A DNA stretch of 64,000 nt from Bradyrhizobium sp. 170 (lineage in GTDB: Bacteria; Pseudomonadota; Alphaproteobacteria; Rhizobiales; Xanthobacteraceae): contig NZ_CP064703.1 in NCBI RefSeq assembly GCF_023101085.1, positions 3,224,001 to 3,288,000 of the forward strand. The letters are read 5' to 3'. Numbering within the stretch: position 1 is the first letter of the stretch; each line of letters starts with the position of its first letter. Positions 60,376 to 64,000 of this stretch are shown here, one piece after another. The position numbers and the translations under genes are program-made. The notes beneath the pieces were generated by a model. The model worked only from the letters and a program-made list of their open reading frames with translations, did no database searches and was not told the origin of the DNA.

Positions 60376-61374
60376 TCATACCAAGGCTGTGGCCTCAACC
60401 GGATGGTTGACAGCATGGCAGGCAACGCCGTCGATCAGGACGGGCGCTTCCTTCCGGCAGAGATCGAACGCCAGCGGGCAGCGCGGGTTGAAGGCGCAGC
60501 CGGGCGGCGGATGGATCGGATTGGGGATTTCGCCCTTGACCGGAATCCGCTGACGGCCGGACATTGCGAGATCCGGAACTGCGCCCAGCAGCATCTTGGT
60601 GTAGGGCATTCGGGGATTGGCGAACAGCTCGCGGCCTTCGGCGATCTCGACGATGCGGCCGAGATACATCACGCCGATCCGGGTTGCCATGTGGCGGACC
60701 ACGGCGAGGTTGTGGCTGATCAAGAGGTAGGTCAGCCCGAACTTGTCCTGCAGGTCGCGCATCAGGTTGAGGATCTGCGCCTGCACGGAAACATCCAGCG
60801 CCGAAGTGGGCTCGTCGCAGACGATGAACTCGGCTTCCGATGCCAGCGCGCGTGCGATCGCGATGCGCTGGCGCTGGCCGCCGGAGAATTCATGCGGATA
60901 TTTCAGGCCGTCGTCGGGATGCAGGCCGACGACGCTCAACAATTCACCGACGCGCATGCGAATGTCGCGCTCGCCCTCGATCAGGTCGAAGGCGCGGATC
61001 GGCTCGGAGACGATGGCGTCGACCCGAAAACGCGGATTGAGGCTAGCGTAAGGATCCTGGAAGATCATCTGAATGCGGCGCCGCAGCCGCTGCCGCGCCT
61101 GGGCCTGCCTCGCATTCGTCATCGACACGCCATCGATGACCACTTCGCCCGAGGTCGGCGGCAGCAATCCCACCACCATCCGCGCCACGGTGGTCTTGCC
61201 CGAGCCGGACTCGCCGACAAGCGCGAATGTTTCGCCCTTCCTGATGTCGAAGGTCACACCGTCGACGGCTTTCAGGTATTCCAGGTGGCCACCTTCCAGC
61301 ACGCGGTTGAGCCACGGTTTTGAGACGTCGAACACGCGGCGCAAATTTCTTACATCGACAAAGGAGGCCGTCAT
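60376..61374 (-). CDS. Peptide ABC transporter ATP-binding protein (DppF type), set 2
   Basis: 332 aa from ATG 61374, in an ATGA overlap with the DppD gene. Walker A LVGESGSGKTTVARMVVGLL, signature [20 protein letters not shown], Walker B FIVCDEPTSALDVSVQ, and the C-terminal GCAFNPRCPLAFDLC motif. It has a family-typical N-terminal insertion (DVSKPWLNRVLEGGHLEYLK). A 103-base gap without visible features separates it from GGT. Confidence 0.93.
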   Translation of the reverse strand: MTASFVDVRNLRRVFDVSKPWLNRVLEGGHLEYLKAVDGVTFDIRKGETFALVGESGSGKTTVARMVVGLLPPTSGEVVIDGVSMTNARQAQARQRLRRRIQMIFQDPYASLNPRFRVDAIVSEPIRAFDLIEGERDIRMRVGELLSVVGLHPDDGLKYPHEFSGGQRQRIAIARALASEAEFIVCDEPTSALDVSVQAQILNLMRDLQDKFGLTYLLISHNLAVVRHMATRIGVMYLGRIVEIAEGRELFANPRMPYTKMLLGAVPDLAMSGRQRIPVKGEIPNPIHPPPGCAFNPRCPLAFDLCRKEAPVLIDGVACHAVNHPVEATALV

Positions 61375-62369
61375 GCCGCGGTCTCCTTCGCGGTTTCGTT
61401 TGGCGCGGTATCGAAGAGATGGCAGGCCACGGCATGCGAGCCGTGCTTGAGCGGCTCCGGCCGTTCGACGCGGCAACGATCGAACGCGAAGGCGCAGCGC
61501 GGATTGAACGAGCAGCCCGGCGGGATTGCCGACAGCCGCGGCATCGAGCCCGGAATCTGCACCAGCCGCTTGTCTTCGCCGGCCAGCGTCGGAATCGCGC
61601 CCATCAGTCCCTTCGCGTAGGGATGGAGCGGGTTCTGCACAACGTCCTGCACGGGGCCGATCTCGGCGATCCGTCCCGAATACATCACAGCAACCCGGTC
61701 GGAGGTCTCGGCGATCACGCCCATGTCGTGGGTGACCAGCATGACGGCGGTGCCGTGATCGCGTCCCAGGCGCTTGATCAGCGAGATGATCTGCGCCTGC
61801 ACGGAGACGTCGAGCGCGGTGGTCGGCTCGTCGGCGATGATCAGTTCCGGTTCGGCGCAGATCGCCAGCGCAATCACGACGCGCTGGCGCATGCCGCCGG
61901 AGAATTCGTGCGGATAGGCGTCGATGCGCTTTTCCGGCGCAGGAATTCCGACCTCGGCCAAGAGATCGATGGCGCGCTTGCGCGCCGCGGTCTCGGAAAG
62001 ATTCATGTGGGTCCGGATCGTCTCCACGATCTGGTCGCCGATTCGATAGAGCGGATTGAGGCTGGTCAGCGGATCCTGGAAGATCATCCCGATCCGCTTT
62101 CCGCGGATGCGGCGGATTTCTTCCGGCGGAAGATGGTCGATCCGTGTTCCCGACAGATAGATCTCGCCGCCTGCGATGCGGCCGGGAGGATCGATCAGCC
62201 CGATCACGGCTAGCCCCGTAACGGATTTGCCGGCGCCGGACTCGCCGACCACCCCGAGCACTTCGCCCTTGGCGATGTCGAAGGAGACGCCGTTGATCGC
62301 GCGCAGCGTGCTGCGGCGGGTGAGGAATTCCACCTCGAGGTTACGCACGGAGAGGACAGGAATGGTCAT
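61371..62369 (-). CDS. Peptide ABC transporter ATP-binding protein (DppD type), set 2
   Basis: 332 aa from ATG 62369, in an ATGA overlap with the DppC gene. Walker [22 protein letters not shown]-loop [20 protein letters not shown], signature [20 protein letters not shown], Walker [17 protein letters not shown] and the C-terminal [15 protein letters not shown] motif are complete. Confidence 0.93.
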   Translation of the reverse strand: MTIPVLSVRNLEVEFLTRRSTLRAINGVSFDIAKGEVLGVVGESGAGKSVTGLAVIGLIDPPGRIAGGEIYLSGTRIDHLPPEEIRRIRGKRIGMIFQDPLTSLNPLYRIGDQIVETIRTHMNLSETAARKRAIDLLAEVGIPAPEKRIDAYPHEFSGGMRQRVVIALAICAEPELIIADEPTTALDVSVQAQIISLIKRLGRDHGTAVMLVTHDMGVIAETSDRVAVMYSGRIAEIGPVQDVVQNPLHPYAKGLMGAIPTLAGEDKRLVQIPGSMPRLSAIPPGCSFNPRCAFAFDRCRVERPEPLKHGSHAVACHLFDTAPNETAKETAA

Positions 62370-63337
62370 CGGAGCTTTGGATTGAGCGCGTCGCGCAGCC
62401 AGTCGCCGAGCAGGTTGATGGCGAGGATCAGTCCCGCCAGCGCAATGCCGGGGAAGGCCACGATCCACCATTCGCCGGCGAACAGATAATTGTTTCCGAT
62501 CCGGATCAGGGTGCCGAGCGAGGGCATGGTGTCGGGCATGCCGGCGCCCAGGAACGACAGCGTCGCCTCGGTAATGACGGCGAGCGCGAGGTTGATGGTC
62601 GCGATCACCAGGATCGGTCCCATCGTGTTCGGCAGCACGTGCCGGAAAATGATCTTAGGCGCGGGAAGGCCGATCAACTGCGCTGCCGCGACATAGTCCT
62701 TGTTCTTCTCGACCATGACGGAGCCGCGCACGGTGCGGGCATACTGCACCCAGAAACTCAGGCCGATCGCGACCACCAGCACCGCCAGCGTACTCATGGC
62801 ATCCAGCCGGTTGCCGAACACGGACTTGGCGACGCCGTTGACCAATAGCGCGATCAGGATCGCGGGGAAGGTGAGCTGCACGTCGGCGATGCGCATGATC
62901 AGTCCGTCGACCGCACCACCGACATAGCCGGCGACCAGCCCGAGCGTGATGCCGAGCGTGCCGGCAAAGATGACGCCGAGCACGCCGACCACGAGCGAGA
63001 TCCGCAAACCGTAAAGAATGGCGGAAAACACGTCGCGGCCCTGTTCGTCGGTGCCGAGCAGGAACGGGCTCTGGCCGTCGGCGGTCCACAGCGGCGAGAT
63101 CCGCGAATTCATCAATTGCAGCTGCGCCGGATCGAACGGGTTCTGCACCGCGAGCTGGGAAGCAAAGACCGCCAGCAGGAAGAACAGGAGCGTCACGGCC
63201 GCCGCGACCATGGTCATTCGGGAGCGGCGGAACGAATAGAAGATGTCGCTGTCGAGCGCGCGCTTCAACCAGCCCGTGCCGGAGCGCGCTCGCGGCGCGC
63301 TGGGCTCTACTCGGTGTGGGACGACGGCGTCGGACAT
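62366..63337 (-). CDS. Peptide ABC transporter permease (DppC type), set 2
   Basis: 323 aa. The cytosolic start (SDAVVPHRVEPSAPRARSGT) leads to the first helix MVAAAVTLLFFLLAVFASQL. LGTDEQGRDVFSAILYGLRI is the DppC hallmark, and the loop KDYVAAAQLIGLPAPKIIFR replaces the EAA motif. Twelve bases after the DppB-like stop. Confidence 0.92.
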   Translation of the reverse strand: MSDAVVPHRVEPSAPRARSGTGWLKRALDSDIFYSFRRSRMTMVAAAVTLLFFLLAVFASQLAVQNPFDPAQLQLMNSRISPLWTADGQSPFLLGTDEQGRDVFSAILYGLRISLVVGVLGVIFAGTLGITLGLVAGYVGGAVDGLIMRIADVQLTFPAILIALLVNGVAKSVFGNRLDAMSTLAVLVVAIGLSFWVQYARTVRGSVMVEKNKDYVAAAQLIGLPAPKIIFRHVLPNTMGPILVIATINLALAVITEATLSFLGAGMPDTMPSLGTLIRIGNNYLFAGEWWIVAFPGIALAGLILAINLLGDWLRDALNPKLR

Positions 63338-63349
63338 TGGGCGTCTCGT

Positions 63350-64000
63350 TTAGGCCGGACGGCTGATGGTCGAGCGCAGGCGCGGATCGACGATGGTGTA
63401 CAGGATATCGACCACCAGATTGATGGTGACGAAGATCAGCGAGACCATCAGCAGGTAGGCCGCCATGATCGGGATATCGACATTTTGCACCGCCTGCACG
63501 AACAACAATCCCATACCCGGCCACTGGAAGACGGTTTCAGTGATGATGGCAAATGCAATTACCGAGCCAAACTGCAGCCCTGCCACAGTGATGACCGGAA
63601 CCAGTGTGTTCTTCAGCGCATGGCCGAAATGGATTGCGCGTGTCGTGAGGCCGCGGGCGCGGGCGAAGCGAATGTAATCGGTACGGAGCACTTCAAGCAT
63701 TTCAGCGCGCACCAGCCGCATGATCAGGGTCATCTGGAACAGCCCCAGCGTGATCGAGGGCATGATCAGCGCCTTGAGGCCGGAAAGCGTGAGCAGACCA
63801 GTCGTCCACCAGCCGATCCGCACCACGTCGCCGCGCCCGAACGAGGGCAGCCAGCCCAGCGTGACCGAGAACAGATAGATCAGGAGAATGCCGATCAGGA
63901 ACGTCGGCAACGAGATTCCGATCAGCGACACCGCCTGGAATATCTTGGTCAAGAACGTGTCGCGTCGCAGCGCCGAATAGACCCCCATCAGGATGCCGAA
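63350..64000 (-). CDS. Peptide ABC transporter permease (DppB type), set 2 (partial, 5' end off the right edge)
   Basis: At least 216 codons of the C-terminal part. The frame is open to the last base of the window (FGILMGVYSALRRDTFLTKI at the edge), so the start lies outside. DppB motifs seen: SLPTFLIGILLIYLFSVTLG, the EAA-type loop DYIRFARARGLTTRAIHFGH, and the end DILYTIVDPRLRSTISRPA. A second solute-binding protein gene may lie further upstream. Confidence 0.9.
   Translation of the reverse strand, partial: FGILMGVYSALRRDTFLTKIFQAVSLIGISLPTFLIGILLIYLFSVTLGWLPSFGRGDVVRIGWWTTGLLTLSGLKALIMPSITLGLFQMTLIMRLVRAEMLEVLRTDYIRFARARGLTTRAIHFGHALKNTLVPVITVAGLQFGSVIAFAIITETVFQWPGMGLLFVQAVQNVDIPIMAAYLLMVSLIFVTINLVVDILYTIVDPRLRSTISRPA

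Noticed and set aside
59325..60410. Plus-strand open frame opposite the gamma-glutamyltransferase gene
   Set aside because: Antisense to a protein with all expected GGT motifs; no domain in the translation.

Overview
The window looks like a chromosomal segment of a Bradyrhizobium-type alphaproteobacterium (Bradyrhizobiaceae). The reasons are high GC with strong third-position bias, a subclass B3 metallo-beta-lactamase resembling the B. japonicum enzyme BJP-1, a palustrisredoxin-reductase-like flavoprotein, many solute transporters, and several families of dispersed palindromic repeats lying only between genes. I see no rRNA, tRNA, CRISPR array, transposase or prophage. This is metabolic and transport chromosome, not a mobile island. 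All family names are from reading translations and remembered family features; no search was run.

Layout. 0-12 kb: a RidA/VOC pair facing a shortened LysR gene coupled to an aldo/keto reductase; a DMT exporter; a large autotransporter; a zinc alcohol dehydrogenase; a membrane-anchored DJ-1/PfpI protein; a Tat-exported cytokinin-dehydrogenase-like flavoprotein; a LysR regulator. 12-18 kb: a repeat-rich gap, an Lrp regulator divergent from a lone AceE-like E1 enzyme, an aldehyde dehydrogenase with a clear terminator, and the B3 beta-lactamase. 18-24 kb: a sugar-acid catabolic locus (SMP-30 lactonase, uronate dehydrogenase, GntR/FCD regulator, Gfo/Idh oxidoreductase, IlvD/Edd dehydratase) with a paired operator in its divergent promoter. 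24-33 kb: crotonase/phosphatase pair, flavoprotein reductase, orphan TRAP binding protein, two PfkB kinases, a glutamate-family dehydrogenase overlapping a VOC gene, and a TetR regulator.

33-41 kb: a NitT/TauT-type ABC importer (permease, binding protein, ATPase) runs directly into four coupled enzyme genes: enolase superfamily, Gfo/Idh/MocA, DUF993 (DapA-like) and a TIM-barrel isomerase. This is the best candidate for an undescribed catabolic system. 41-45.7 kb: two small secreted paralogues, a cytochrome c, a large Spy/LTXXQ-type protein and a cytochrome P450. 46-51.1 kb: a TetR-RND efflux set (regulator, adaptor, pump) ending in a terminator and lacking an outer-membrane channel gene. 51.2-64 kb: a RidA-like protein, then a long leftward operon with two complete sets of peptide-type ABC permease/ATPase genes flanking a gamma-glutamyltransferase and a DUF1028 protein. 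The only solute-binding gene visible there is frameshifted by one extra base. The operon continues past the right edge.

How parts may work together (inference): the 18-24 kb enzymes would oxidise a uronic acid to its lactone, open the lactone and dehydrate the acid. The 33-41 kb cluster would import a small ligand and process a cyclic or sugar-like compound through oxidation, isomerisation and C-C cleavage. The 52-64 kb operon would import gamma-glutamyl or other peptides and hydrolyse them.
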